A DNA stretch of 64,000 nucleotides from Clostridiales bacterium 1_7_47FAA. Lineage in GTDB: Bacteria > Bacillota > Clostridia > Lachnospirales > Lachnospiraceae. Below, piece after piece: positions 41,924 to 51,313 of the stretch (position 1 is the stretch's first letter; each line of letters begins with the position of its first letter). Location of the stretch: assembly GCA_000155435.1 (NCBI GenBank), contig DS990263.1, forward strand, positions 546,300 through 610,299, given 5' to 3'. The notes beneath the pieces are model-generated. The model made no database searches, had not been told where the DNA came from, and saw nothing but the letters and a program-made list of their open reading frames with translations. The position numbers and the translations under genes are program-made.

Positions 41924-42907
41924 CTATTGTAGCACAATCCCCGCCCCAACGCAATCCTCTATTATCCGTTCCACAACCAACGCTGCATCATTCCCAAAAT
42001 CAGGCAGGTTCAGCCAGCGCACATCCCGTTCCCGTTTAAACCAGGTCAGCTGCCGCTTGGCAAAATGCCGGGTATCCCGTTTGAGGATATAGACCGCCTC
42101 ATCCAGGGTGCATCTGCCATCCAGGTAATCCAGGATTTCCTTATATCCAAGGCCCTGCATGGAGGTCTGTCCACGATGGCAGCCCATTGCCTTTAAGGCC
42201 TGCACTTCCTCCACCAGGCCGTTTTCCATCATCTGGTCCACGCGCCGGTCAATCCGTCCATAGAGGACAGGGCGCTGCGTGTTCACCACGTAATATAGGA
42301 AATTATATGGGGATTCCTTTACCCGCTCTTCCTGATTATGGACCGATATCCTCTCACCTGTCAGGCGGTAATATTCAATGGCGCGGATGACCCTTTTTAC
42401 ATTATTGGCATGGATCCGTGCAGCGGATTCCGGGTCGATTTCCTCCAGCATGGCGTGCAGCACAGCAGGGGCAGCCTCACCTTCCCTGGCAGCCAGTTCC
42501 TCCAGTTCCCGGCGCACAAGGCTCTCATCGTCATTCTCCTTAAAATCAATGTCATAGAGAAGGGCCTGTATATAGAAGCCGGTACCTCCTGCAATGATAG
42601 GGATGCGGTGATGGCTGTAAATCTCCTCCAGCGCCTCCTTTGCCATATGCTGGAATGTGACAACATTAAAATCCTGATCCGGTTCCAGCACATCGATGAG
42701 ATGATGGGGGACTCCCTCCATCTCATGGGCCGTAATCTTGGCCGAACCGATATCCATGTGCCGGTATACCTGCATGGAATCGGCGCTGATGATTTCACCT
42801 CCTATGGCCTTGGCCAGTTTGATGGACAAGGATGTTTTTCCGACTGCCGTTGGGCCGGTCAGTACAATAAGCGGCTGCTTCATATGCGGGCTGCTCCTTT
42901 CAGTCAT
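41924..42907 (-). CDS. miaA: tRNA dimethylallyltransferase
   Basis: 327 residues: P-loop GPTAVGKTSLS, GGEIISADSMQVYRHMDIGSAKIT, GVPHHLIDVLEPDQDFNV, IAGGTGFYIQALLYDIDF and the KRDTRHFAKRQLTWFKRE block. Adds dimethylallyl to A37 of UNN-reading tRNAs. Start may be 42907 (AGGA, 11 bases) or 42883 (GGAG, 11 bases). Follows mutL by 50 bases. Confidence 0.95.
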   Translation of the reverse strand: MTERSSPHMKQPLIVLTGPTAVGKTSLSIKLAKAIGGEIISADSMQVYRHMDIGSAKITAHEMEGVPHHLIDVLEPDQDFNVVTFQHMAKEALEEIYSHHRIPIIAGGTGFYIQALLYDIDFKENDDESLVRRELEELAAREGEAAPAVLHAMLEEIDPESAARIHANNVKRVIRAIEYYRLTGERISVHNQEERVKESPYNFLYYVVNTQRPVLYGRIDRRVDQMMENGLVEEVQALKAMGCHRGQTSMQGLGYKEILDYLDGRCTLDEAVYILKRDTRHFAKRQLTWFKRERDVRWLNLPDFGNDAALVVERIIEDCVGAGIVLQ

Positions 42908-42957
42908 ATCTTGGTCGTTCCTATTGGGTCATGTCCAGGTCATGTCTAAACCATGCC

Positions 42958-45318
42958 TTACACAATCCGTTTGAATTTCTTTTCCAATTCATATTTGCTC
43001 ATGGAAATGATGGTGGGCCGGCCATGGGGGCAGGCATATGGGTTGTCCAGCCCCAGCAGCTGGTCAATCAGTTCATTGGCCTCCGAGAAGGACATGGAAT
43101 GATGGCCCTTAACCGCTGCCTTACAGGACATGGAAGCCACCTTCTCATAAATGATATCCGGGTTATGTACCGACATATCATCGGACAGCCCGTCTAACAT
43201 CTCAATGAGCAGGTCCTTCTTGGCAATGGAAAACAGGTTTGCAGGAACCCCGCGCACCGCATATTCCCTGCCGCCAAAAGGCTCTATCTCGAATCCCATT
43301 CCGGTAAAGTATTCCATGTATTTATTTAACAGCAGTTCCTCGTTCATATTCAGGGTAAGGATGATGGGAGGTTCTACCATCTGTGTGTCATACTGCCGTG
43401 TCTTCAGGGTTTTGATGGTCTTTTCATATAGTACTTTTTCATGTGCGGCATGCTGGTCGATGATGAACAGCTGCTCATTGTACTCCACCATCCAGTATGT
43501 ATCAAACAGCTGTCCGATGAGTTTGTGCTTCAGACGGGCTTTGGGGTCCAGCAGTTTACCATCAAAGAGATCCAGCTGCTGAGGATTTTCCTCTATTATG
43601 TCAGGATTACCTGAAGGCAAGTCTGTATCGGAAGTGGAGGAAATTCCTCTTTTAATCGCCCCGAAAGGAATGTCAGTGGAGGAAAATTCTCCAGAAACAC
43701 AGGAATCTGTTGCCGTTGTGGGGCTTGGACCGGTTATTTCCTTCTGTTCATTTTCGATGGAACTTCCCAATCCGGCTGGTCTTTCTGATGTTGTTGGCCT
43801 TCCAAGTCCAGCCGGACTTTCCGTCATCACCGCAGCCCCGGTTCCCTCTTCTGTGGATATTCCTCCATGTTCCGGCTGGCTGCCAGCCTGTCCAGTCCCG
43901 GCCTTTGCAGCGGCTTCTGCCTGTTCCCGCCTTCTCTCCTTCAGCCAGTCCGGCATCAGGTCATTTACATAGGACGGTTTGGGCGGCGGGGTCTGGCTGT
44001 AGGATACTGCCTGGCTGCCGGATTGTGGTGTCGATGGTACGCCCCCCGGTGCCGCGGCTTGGGATGGCCTGGCTCCCAGCGCCATGGCCCCCGGCGCTGC
44101 GGACTGGGATGGCCTGGCTCCCAAGGGCATGGTCTCCGGTGCCGCGGACTGGGATGGCCTGGCTCCCAAGGGCCTGTCCCCCGTCGCTGCATTTTCAAGG
44201 GGTCGGTCCCCTGGCGCCATGGCCTGGCGCCTGCGCACTTCGAAGGGTTCCGGTCTGGGGGCCAGACGTTCCGCCAGTTTGGCGGCCTCTTTTTCCCTTT
44301 TTTCAGTCAGGCTTACCTCGGGAATCAGTTCCTTATGCGCAAGGGCATCGCCCACCGCCTTTACCACCGATTTATATACGCTTTCCCCGTCGCTGAAACG
44401 CAGTTCCATCTTGGTGGGATGGACATTCACGTCCAGGGTATCCGGCTGTATGGTAAAATGCAGCATGGTGAACGGGTATTTGTGCTGCATCATGAATGGC
44501 TTGTACGCCTCTTCTATGGCCTTTGATATGATGTTGCTCCTTATATAACGCCCGTTGATGAAATAGTTTTCATAATTGCGGTTGGAACGGGCGATTACGG
44601 GCTTACCGATGAATCCGGTTACCTGCATGCCCGGCTGTTCAAAGTCCACGGACAGAAGGTTGGCTGCGATTTCCCTTCCGAACACGGTATAGATTAAATC
44701 CTTCAGGTTATGGTTGCCTGAGGTGTAAAGCTTATTCTGGTTGTTCTGGATAAAGCGGATGGAGATGTCAGGATGGGACAAGGCAATCTTTTCCACCAGC
44801 GCAGCCACATGGGCGCCCTCTGTCATGGGCGTTTTGAGGAATTTCTTCCTGGCTGGGGTGTTATAAAACAGATTCCTGGCAATGATGGTGGTGCCTTCCG
44901 GGGCGCCAATCTCCTCCAGCCCCTTTTCCATACCGCCTTCTATCTGATACCGGGTGCCAGTGAGGCTGTCCGATGTCTTGGTAATCAGTTCCACCTGGGC
45001 AACTGCCGCGATGCTTGCCAGCGCCTCACCCCGGAACCCCAGTGAGGATACGGTGAAAAGGTCTTCCACGGATTTAATCTTACTGGTTGCATGGCGCAGG
45101 AATGCCAGGGCAATCTGGTCTTTTGCTATGCCGCTGCCATTATCCGTAACCCTGATCATACTGCAGCCGCCGTCCTTAATCTCAATGGTCACCGCGGTTG
45201 CCTGGGCATCGATGGCATTTTCAAGAAGCTCCTTGACAACGGAAGCCGGGCGCTCGATTACCTCCCCTGCTGCTATCTTGTTGATTGTATTCTGATCTAA
45301 TACGGTTATATTGGCCAT
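42958..45318 (-). CDS. mutL: DNA mismatch repair protein MutL (endonuclease type)
   Basis: 786 residues. N-terminal GHKL ATPase: IDAQATAVTIEIKDGG, DNGSGI, and TSKIKSVEDLFTVSSLGFRGEALASI. C-terminal dimerisation/endonuclease domain: DQHAAHEKVLYE matches DQHAX2EX4E, and ACPHGRPT gives the CPHGRP metal site, so nicking activity is expected. The linker (about 345-570) is long and Pro/Ser/Gly-rich with three 15-residue repeats. mutS, the usual upstream partner, is not in the window. Confidence 0.95.
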   Translation of the reverse strand: MANITVLDQNTINKIAAGEVIERPASVVKELLENAIDAQATAVTIEIKDGGCSMIRVTDNGSGIAKDQIALAFLRHATSKIKSVEDLFTVSSLGFRGEALASIAAVAQVELITKTSDSLTGTRYQIEGGMEKGLEEIGAPEGTTIIARNLFYNTPARKKFLKTPMTEGAHVAALVEKIALSHPDISIRFIQNNQNKLYTSGNHNLKDLIYTVFGREIAANLLSVDFEQPGMQVTGFIGKPVIARSNRNYENYFINGRYIRSNIISKAIEEAYKPFMMQHKYPFTMLHFTIQPDTLDVNVHPTKMELRFSDGESVYKSVVKAVGDALAHKELIPEVSLTEKREKEAAKLAERLAPRPEPFEVRRRQAMAPGDRPLENAATGDRPLGARPSQSAAPETMPLGARPSQSAAPGAMALGARPSQAAAPGGVPSTPQSGSQAVSYSQTPPPKPSYVNDLMPDWLKERRREQAEAAAKAGTGQAGSQPEHGGISTEEGTGAAVMTESPAGLGRPTTSERPAGLGSSIENEQKEITGPSPTTATDSCVSGEFSSTDIPFGAIKRGISSTSDTDLPSGNPDIIEENPQQLDLFDGKLLDPKARLKHKLIGQLFDTYWMVEYNEQLFIIDQHAAHEKVLYEKTIKTLKTRQYDTQMVEPPIILTLNMNEELLLNKYMEYFTGMGFEIEPFGGREYAVRGVPANLFSIAKKDLLIEMLDGLSDDMSVHNPDIIYEKVASMSCKAAVKGHHSMSFSEANELIDQLLGLDNPYACPHGRPTIISMSKYELEKKFKRIV
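44040..44190. repeat. Three tandem 45-bp repeats in the mutL linker
   Basis: Units share GCNGCGGMYTGGGATGGCCT then GGCTCCCA on the plus strand. They encode 15-residue units of the type LGARPSQSAAPGAM. In frame, so copy number can change without breaking mutL. Confidence 0.8.
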
Positions 45319-45353
45319 AAATGCTTCCTTTCTGTATGTGGCTTGCCAACTCC

Positions 45354-45388
45354 AAAAACGCCGGCCCCAAACCTTTGCCAGGGCCGGC
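45354..45388 (-). terminator. Terminator of the YcxB-like gene
   Basis: Minus-strand stem GCCGGCCC/GGGCCGGC (45388-45381 and 45367-45360) followed by GTTTTTGG. It separates the YcxB-like gene from mutL. On plus the same hairpin is followed by TTTTATT. Confidence 0.7.
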
Positions 45389-45393
45389 TTTTA

Positions 45394-46050
45394 TTAATTG
45401 TTCTTCTCTGGGGTAAATTCCCTGACCTGCACCCACTTAACCGTCTTGCCTGAGCGTTCCGTAAGTAAGGTGCGCAGGCCGCTTAAACAGGCTGCGCCTA
45501 TCTGCTTCTTATCCAGCAGATAGCCTCCATGGTCCCTTGTATAAAGCACAAGGCACTGGTTTGTCTCGCAGATGCGCGATATCTGGCTGTACTCAAGGGT
45601 CCCTCGGCCGCTGGAGGTACTGAAATAATTCCGGTAAAACTCATAGGTCACCGTGCGGGGCTCCCCGTTCTTGATGAGGAACCGCCTCCATGCCGTATCC
45701 AGCTGCATCCGGTTGGAACGGTCCGAGTTAAAGAGTCCGCTGCGGATGAACCGCGGGCCAAGGGTGCGGATGAAAAAAGTAAGGCTTAGGAATACGGAGG
45801 CCGCCATCAGGCTGCCGCGTATCCTGTATTCACCCATGGATACCTTGATAACACACATGATAAGGGCTGCCAGAAAGCATATAAAGCATAGACAAAGCAG
45901 AAAACCGAATGTGGTCCACACCCTGAGCGGGGCGGAGGGGTTCAGCTGCTTTTCCACTGATACCATGTGGTACAGTGATTCCTGGGTCATCTTCATGTCA
46001 ATGGTATAACAGGCCGGATGATTTCTGTCCAGCATTCCTTCTGCACTCAT
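45394..46050 (-). CDS. YcxB-like membrane protein
   Basis: 218 residues: two membrane segments (about 48-70 and 78-95) and a C-terminal domain with NGEPRTVTYEFYRNYFSTSSGRGTLEYSQISRICETNQCLVLYTRDHGGYLLDKKQI, the YcxB-like pattern (last residues G..F). AAGGAA precedes the ATG. Function unknown. It sits where trmD is usual, after rimM. Confidence 0.75.
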   Translation of the reverse strand: MSAEGMLDRNHPACYTIDMKMTQESLYHMVSVEKQLNPSAPLRVWTTFGFLLCLCFICFLAALIMCVIKVSMGEYRIRGSLMAASVFLSLTFFIRTLGPRFIRSGLFNSDRSNRMQLDTAWRRFLIKNGEPRTVTYEFYRNYFSTSSGRGTLEYSQISRICETNQCLVLYTRDHGGYLLDKKQIGAACLSGLRTLLTERSGKTVKWVQVREFTPEKNN

Positions 46051-46145
46051 ACAGGCTTCCTTTTCCTTGCCACACAGGCGGCCTTCCGCCTGACAAATCC
46101 CCCTTCTTTATATACAACAAAACCACGTAAAAAACAAGCCCTTTT

Positions 46146-46658
46146 TTAAAGATCCATCAAACCGTCCAGGATGTGCACCGTCATGACCCCCTGCTCCAGG
46201 TCCACATTGAGGATGCAGTCGCCGATGGCCGGAAGGAGGAGTTCCTTCCCGTCCTTCATCTGGACCACATACACATCGTTGGCCCCTGTCTCGAGGACAT
46301 CCTTCATGGTGCCCAGGATTTCCCCGTCCTCCGTGCGTACTTCAAGACCAATCAGGTCCGTGATGAAGTATTCATCCGGCTCCAGCTCCACTGCCTGGTC
46401 CCTGGGGATTAACAGGTCTTTGGACTTGTATTTTTCGATGTCATTTATATTATCATAGCCCTTGAATTTAAGGATTACCATGTTCTTAAAGAATTTTACC
46501 TGTTGGATTTCAAGGGGCAGATGCTCTTTTCCCGTGTCAAGAATTACCTCTTTTAACTGTTTAAAACGGCTGGGGTCATCGGTGGTGGGGAACACCTTCA
46601 CTTCTCCACGGACCCCGTGGGTAGATGCGATGACGCCTACTCTCAGCATGTCTTCCAT
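46146..46658 (-). CDS. rimM: 16S rRNA processing protein RimM
   Basis: 170 residues: [27 protein letters not shown]-terminal domain, then the PRC-barrel with [37 protein letters not shown] and [27 protein letters not shown]. 30S head maturation. End of ylxM-ffh-rpsP-khpA-rimM; no strong terminator follows. Confidence 0.96.
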   Translation of the reverse strand: MEDMLRVGVIASTHGVRGEVKVFPTTDDPSRFKQLKEVILDTGKEHLPLEIQQVKFFKNMVILKFKGYDNINDIEKYKSKDLLIPRDQAVELEPDEYFITDLIGLEVRTEDGEILGTMKDVLETGANDVYVVQMKDGKELLLPAIGDCILNVDLEQGVMTVHILDGLMDL

Positions 46659-46742
46659 ATATTATAACCTTTCCCTGTGAAATGTGTGAAAAAACCTCAA
46701 GTAAGAAACAAACCGCCAGCCTTGGGGCCAGCGGTCTATCAA

Positions 46743-46970
46743 TTACTGAATCTCAACAATTACTTTCTTGTCTTCTTTGGATGCAGCGGCCTTGACTACG
46801 GAACGGATTGCTTTTGCTATCCTGCCCTGTTTGCCAATGACCTTGCCCATATCGGCAGGAGACACCTTTAGTTCAATCAATGTATCTTCGCCTTTCATTG
46901 ATTCGGTAACGACAACTTCTTCCGGGTTATCGACCAGTGCTTTTGCAATCACTTCGACTAATTCCTTCAT
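46743..46970 (-). CDS. khpA: KH-domain RNA-binding protein KhpA
   Basis: 75 residues: MKELVEVIAKALVDNPEEVVV, then the KH motif VSPADMGKVIGKQGRIAKAIRSVVKA. Partner of KhpB/EloR in Gram-positives, affecting cell elongation. Between rpsP and rimM, the usual place. Confidence 0.94.
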   Translation of the reverse strand: MKELVEVIAKALVDNPEEVVVTESMKGEDTLIELKVSPADMGKVIGKQGRIAKAIRSVVKAAASKEDKKVIVEIQ

Positions 46971-46990
46971 CTCTCCACCTCATTTGCGTC

Positions 46991-47233
46991 TTACTGAATG
47001 CCGGCGATCTTTAAGAGCTTTCCAACAGTCTCAGTGGGCTGTGCGCCTGTTGCTAACCACTTCTTAGCTGCTTCCTCGTCGAATTTGATTACGCTTGGTT
47101 CCCTGGTGGGGTCATAGTAACCAACTTCTTCGATGAATCTTCCATCTCTCGGGGATTTGGAATCAGCAACTACGATTCTATAGAAAGGAGCCTTCTTCTG
47201 TCCCATTCTTCTTAATCTCATCTTTACTGCCAT
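46991..47233 (-). CDS. rpsP: 30S ribosomal protein S16
   Basis: 80 residues: [41 protein letters not shown] and [26 protein letters not shown] precedes the start. Confidence 0.98.
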   Translation of the reverse strand: MAVKMRLRRMGQKKAPFYRIVVADSKSPRDGRFIEEVGYYDPTREPSVIKFDEEAAKKWLATGAQPTETVGKLLKIAGIQ

Positions 47234-47309
47234 GTGATTTTCACCTCCTTGTGATTGTTCTTATATTAGACATACAGGATAACCTGTTTGACTAGCTTAA
47301 CCATACCGG

Positions 47310-48686
47310 CTAGAATGGCAGTTTCATCTTGCCGCCCATAAGGCCGCCCAGACCGCCGAATCCGCCCCGCTTCTTACCGCCGCCCATAAGTCCGGGCATC
47401 TGCTTCATCATTTTCTTCATCTGGTCAAACTGCTTGACCAGACGGTTAACCTCGCTGATTTCAACGCCTGCGCCCCTGGCAATGCGCTGCTTCCTGGAGG
47501 GGTTCATCAGGTTGGGATTGGCCCGCTCCTCCTTGGTCATGGAAAGGATGATGGATTCCACCCTGTGCATGGACTTTTCGCCCTCATCCATATCAACGCC
47601 GGAGAGCTGGCTGCCCATCCCCGGCATCATGGAGAGAATGCTTCCCATGCCGCCCATCTTCTTAATCTGCTGCATCTGGGTCAGGAAATCGTTGTAGTCG
47701 AATTCCGCCTTGCGCAGCTTCTGGCTCAGTTCCCTGGCCTGTTCCTCATCCACTTCAGCCGCGGCCTTCTCAATCAGGGACTGGATATCCCCCATCCCCA
47801 AGATCCTGGAAGCCATACGGTCCGGATAGAACTGTTCCAAATCGGACAATTTCTCGCCCATACCAACATATAGGATCGGTTTGCCTGTGACTGCGCGGAT
47901 GGAAAGGGCTGCACCGCCACGGGTATCGCCATCCAGTTTTGTAAGGATGACACCGTCAATACCAACTTTATCATTAAATGAACCGGATACATTAACCGCA
48001 TCCTGGCCCGTCATGGCATCAACCACAAGAATGGTCTGATGCACATCCACATTGCTCTTGATCTCAATCAGCTCTTCCATCATATCTTCATCAATATGAA
48101 GGCGGCCGGCCGTATCAAGGATAACCACGTTCATGCCGTTCTTGGCCGCATGTTCCACCGCTGCCTTGGCAATGTCCACTGGTTTGTTCTTATCACCCAT
48201 GGAAAAAACCGGGATTCCCACCTTTTCCCCGTTGACCTGCAGCTGTTTAATGGCCGCGGGACGGTATACGTCACAAGCTGCCAGCAACGGTTTCCTGCCT
48301 TTGGCCTTAAGCTTGGCTGCAATCTTGGCAGTGGTCGTGGTCTTACCGGCGCCCTGAAGACCAGCCATCATGATGATGGTAATCTCATTACCTGGCTTAA
48401 GGGCAATCTCTGTTGTCTCGGACCCCATAAGCTTGACCAGTTCCTCGGTTACAATCTTGACCACGGTCTGTCCCGGTGTCAGGCTGCCGAACACGTCCTC
48501 GCCAACCGCCCGCTTCTGAAGGTCGCTGATGAACTGTTTCACCACACGGAAGCTTACGTCCGCTTCCAGAAGGGCCATCTTGACTTCCTTCAGGGCTGCC
48601 TTGACATCTGCCTCGGTCAGCCTTCCCTTGCTGCGCAGGTTCTTAAATACATTCTGTAATTTATCAGATAAGCTTTCAAAAGCCAT
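47310..48686 (-). CDS. ffh: Signal recognition particle protein Ffh
   Basis: 458 residues: NG domain with GLQGAGKTTTTAKIA, DVYRPAAIKQL, DTAGRLHID and TKLDGDTRGGAALS, followed by the Met-rich M domain (MPGMGSQLSG...QRIARGAG...MKKMMKQMPGLMGGG). Binds signal peptides and 4.5S RNA. Between ylxM and rpsP. Confidence 0.97.
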   Translation of the reverse strand: MAFESLSDKLQNVFKNLRSKGRLTEADVKAALKEVKMALLEADVSFRVVKQFISDLQKRAVGEDVFGSLTPGQTVVKIVTEELVKLMGSETTEIALKPGNEITIIMMAGLQGAGKTTTTAKIAAKLKAKGRKPLLAACDVYRPAAIKQLQVNGEKVGIPVFSMGDKNKPVDIAKAAVEHAAKNGMNVVILDTAGRLHIDEDMMEELIEIKSNVDVHQTILVVDAMTGQDAVNVSGSFNDKVGIDGVILTKLDGDTRGGAALSIRAVTGKPILYVGMGEKLSDLEQFYPDRMASRILGMGDIQSLIEKAAAEVDEEQARELSQKLRKAEFDYNDFLTQMQQIKKMGGMGSILSMMPGMGSQLSGVDMDEGEKSMHRVESIILSMTKEERANPNLMNPSRKQRIARGAGVEISEVNRLVKQFDQMKKMMKQMPGLMGGGKKRGGFGGLGGLMGGKMKLPF

Positions 48687-48718
48687 GGATAACCTCCTAA
48701 GGGCGCACCTCTGTCAAC

Positions 48719-49063
48719 TTACAGGGTGCCGGTGATTTTTCCCGCCAGGCCATGAATCTGCTCTATAAGAGCCATATCCCTGGTCCGGGCGCATTCGTCT
48801 GCCAGCTGCTCTACTTCCCTGGCCATATCACGGATTTTCACAAACTTGGCCACCAGATGAAGCTTGGCCTCGTACTCTTCCAGTATCTTGTCGCACCGTT
48901 TCATCAGATCATGGACACCCTGACGGCTGATTCCCAGCTCCCCGGCTATCTCGCTGGGGGAAAGGTCATTGAACACCACGTCTTCATATACCTTGCGCTG
49001 GTGCGCTGTCAGCAGTTCCCCATAAAAATCATACAACAAACCTTGTTCCACAATCTTTTCCAT
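48719..49063 (-). CDS. ylxM: YlxM/p13-like HTH protein
   Basis: 114 residues from the ATG at 49063 (AGGTGG upstream). LLTAHQRKVYEDVVFNDLSPSEIAGELGISRQGVHDLMKRCDKIL is a sigma-70 region 4-like HTH. Almost always precedes ffh in Firmicutes; thought to work with the SRP pathway. Confidence 0.92.
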   Translation of the reverse strand: MEKIVEQGLLYDFYGELLTAHQRKVYEDVVFNDLSPSEIAGELGISRQGVHDLMKRCDKILEEYEAKLHLVAKFVKIRDMAREVEQLADECARTRDMALIEQIHGLAGKITGTL

Positions 49064-49079
49064 TTCAACCACCTGTGAT

Positions 49080-49108
49080 ATCATACACGATGACGGGATG
49101 AATGTCAA
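49080..49108 (-). promoter_or_regulatory. Promoter of the ylxM-ffh-rpsP-khpA-rimM operon
   Basis: Minus-strand TTGACA (49108-49103), 17-base spacer, TATGAT (49085-49080), with the start 17 bases downstream of the -10. Confidence 0.8.
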
Positions 49109-49153
49109 GCATTTTTACTTGACAATAAAAAATATTTGTATGATGGTGCTGCT

Positions 49154-50017
49154 TTAATCGTGGTAACGGATATTCCTGCTGCTGGAAACCAGGAAGAAGG
49201 AACCCACGAAACAGGCCATGGGCACGAACTGGTACAGGTGCGGATGTCCTGGGAAATATGTGTTCCCAAGGATATTGAATGCAATCCCGCCCATGATAAG
49301 CAGCATGGGCAGGATACTTAAAAAGATGAACTTCCCCAGGGAAACCCGTTCCTTTGGCGGCTTGCACCTGGTCAGCTTCACCATGGGTATCTTGGCAAAG
49401 CGGAAACGGATGCATGTATAGGATGCCAGATATTGGATTCCCTCCAGCTTTACAATGGCATACGTCTGGTCCAGGCGCACCGTTTCATAGGCCATATGGT
49501 GTTTCTGGGCATAAATTGCAGTCTCCCTCGCAAAATCATGGGGGTTCAGCAGCTCTCCCTCCGCTTCAATATAAATGAAGGTCTCATGGAGTTCCTTATT
49601 ATAATTGGTCCAGTCCCTCCGGATGTTCTGGAACAGGGACCCCTTTTTCTCCTCTTCACTGATTTCCTTCAGGCATTGTTCCACATTGCCGGGATCCAGT
49701 TCCGGCTCATCCTCCAGGCGGAGGCACAGCTGTCCCATTTTCCTCAACTGTTCCAATTCCTGGTCAATCTGGGACCGCCGTCTGGCCATGATTTCCCTCA
49801 ATCCAAGGGAACCTTCAAAATATTCCCGTATGTCCCTGATGGGGATGCCCAGCTGCCGTAACAGCTTTATCTTCAGGAGGCGGCTTATATCTTCCTCGCT
49901 GTAATTGCGGTATCGGTTCCCCTCTTCACGTCCAGGCGTCAGAAGTTCCTCGCTTTCATAGTACCGGATGTTTTTCCGGACCAGCCCGGTACGGGTTTCC
50001 ACTTCCTTTATCTTCAT
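49154..50017 (-). CDS. MerR-family regulator with a C-terminal membrane tail
   Basis: 287 residues. MerR winged helix at 1-70 (MKIKEVETRTGLVRKNIRYYESEELLTPGR...YRNYSEEDISRLLKIKLLRQLGIPIRDIREY), a helical linker (about 75-125), a middle domain of unknown type, and two hydrophobic segments near the C-terminus (FIFLSILPMLLIMGGIAFNIL and FVPMACFVGSFFLVSS). The DNA-binding domain would thus be membrane-tethered, unusual for MerR proteins. The promoter at 50050-50080 has the 19-base spacer typical of MerR targets, so autoregulation is likely (inference). Confidence 0.8.
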   Translation of the reverse strand: MKIKEVETRTGLVRKNIRYYESEELLTPGREEGNRYRNYSEEDISRLLKIKLLRQLGIPIRDIREYFEGSLGLREIMARRRSQIDQELEQLRKMGQLCLRLEDEPELDPGNVEQCLKEISEEEKKGSLFQNIRRDWTNYNKELHETFIYIEAEGELLNPHDFARETAIYAQKHHMAYETVRLDQTYAIVKLEGIQYLASYTCIRFRFAKIPMVKLTRCKPPKERVSLGKFIFLSILPMLLIMGGIAFNILGNTYFPGHPHLYQFVPMACFVGSFFLVSSSRNIRYHD

Positions 50018-50049
50018 AAGGAATACCTCCTATCTCTTTCTGTACCTCC

Positions 50050-50080
50050 ATTTTAAACCATACAGGAACTGGACAGTCAA
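50050..50080 (-). promoter_or_regulatory. MerR-type promoter with 19-base spacer
   Basis: Minus-strand TTGACT (50080-50075), 19-base spacer, TAAAAT (50055-50050). The long spacer is the mark of promoters remodelled by MerR proteins. A TTTAAA at 17 bases is an alternative -10. Confidence 0.55.
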
Positions 50081-50112
50081 GGAAATACCAGGATATTAAG
50101 AAAAATGTCAGC

Positions 50113-50150
50113 AAAAAAGCAGTCCCGGGGAAGTAAATACCTTCCGGGAC
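50113..50150 (-). terminator. Terminator of the BMP transporter operon
   Basis: Minus-strand stem GTCCCGG/CCGGGAC (50150-50122) followed by TGCTTTTTTGC. 53 bases after the BMP gene stop. Confidence 0.75.
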
Positions 50151-50202
50151 CGCGTCTGTGTCCGGCATGCCTTTTTGGGCAGTGTCCGGTTTTATCTGAC
50201 TG

Positions 50203-51285
50203 CTAGTTGCTGTTATAGTTCGGTGTCAGGACAATCTCACCGCTTATGATTTTTTCCCTGGCCTCATCCGCAGCCGCGGCGGCGGCTTCCGTTACCTTGC
50301 TGCTGTATGGCGCGATGCTGATGACGCCTTCCTTTAAACCGGGATTCTCAAGTCCGCCGAATTCACCGGATTTGATGATGTCAATCTGGGAGGTAATCAT
50401 GGTTGGGATGCTGACCATAAGGGAGGTCAGGCAAAGGTCATCCTTTACAAGGGATGCCTGGTCGGAGGTATATCCGATACAGAATACACCCTTTTCCTCA
50501 CATGCCTCAAACGCGCCCAGCCCGGTTTCATCACAGGTCTGGAGGATTACATCCACACCCTGTTCAATCATTGCCAGGGCAGTCTCCTTGCCCTTGGATG
50601 AGTCGTTAAAGGTTCCGGTTATGACTGTCTTCACCTCCACGTCAGGCCTTGCTGCCTTGGCGCCCTCGACAAATGCGTTCTTGTCAGATGCCTGGGTGGT
50701 ATTGTCGCCGCCTCCGATATAGCCGATGACCCCGCTCTCACTCTGGATGGCTGCCAGGACACCGCACACATATGCGCCTTCATATTCCTTATAGTCATAG
50801 AATGCAATGTTTCCAGGGGTCTCCTCGCCCTCCGGCGGGTTGCCTGTGATGAAGAAATATTTCTCAGGATAATCTTCCGCCACCCGGACGCATGCATCCC
50901 CGTACTGCACACCGTGACCAATCACGAAATCATAGTCCTCCTCACAGTAGCTTCTGAAGGTGGATTCCATGTCGGCGGCCTGTACGTCCTCGGTATATGC
51001 AATCCCATAGCCCTGGGCCTCCAGTTCCTTTAATCCCTCATAAGCGCCCTGGTTCCAGGATTTGTCCGTGATAAAGCCCGGAAGGAGGATGGCAATCCTG
51101 GACACTTCCCCTGCAGGAGCCTTTTCCCCTGTGGTGTCAGCGCCGGCACCGGCTGCCTCTGACTGCTCTGTTTTGGCAGCGTCCGCTGCCTTGGTCCCCT
51201 CTGTCTTGGAACCGCAGCCTGTCATGGCGGATACGGTCATGGCTGCGCACAGAAGGAATGATAATACGCGTGTAGACTTTTTCAT
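50203..51285 (-). CDS. BMP-family substrate-binding lipoprotein
   Basis: 360 residues. Lipobox SAMTGCGSK with the lipidated Cys24. BMP landmarks: LLPGFITDKSWNQGAYEGLKELEAQG, YDFVIGHGVQYGDACVRVAEDYPEKYFFITG, YEGAYVCGVLAAI and VDVILQTCDETGLGAFEACEEKGVFCIGYTSDQ. The family binds nucleosides or purines, sometimes other small molecules. It ends the operon instead of leading it, next to two permeases and an ATPase. Confidence 0.9.
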   Translation of the reverse strand: MKKSTRVLSFLLCAAMTVSAMTGCGSKTEGTKAADAAKTEQSEAAGAGADTTGEKAPAGEVSRIAILLPGFITDKSWNQGAYEGLKELEAQGYGIAYTEDVQAADMESTFRSYCEEDYDFVIGHGVQYGDACVRVAEDYPEKYFFITGNPPEGEETPGNIAFYDYKEYEGAYVCGVLAAIQSESGVIGYIGGGDNTTQASDKNAFVEGAKAARPDVEVKTVITGTFNDSSKGKETALAMIEQGVDVILQTCDETGLGAFEACEEKGVFCIGYTSDQASLVKDDLCLTSLMVSIPTMITSQIDIIKSGEFGGLENPGLKEGVISIAPYSSKVTEAAAAAADEAREKIISGEIVLTPNYNSN

Positions 51286-51313
51286 AACTGTTTTCTCCTT
51301 TTAGAATATATTG

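Noticed and set aside
41684-42092. Two opposing ORFs both beginning MVHTPC
   Set aside because: They arise from the symmetric inverted repeat of hairpin B; neither has a ribosome-binding site or protein-like composition, and one runs into miaA.
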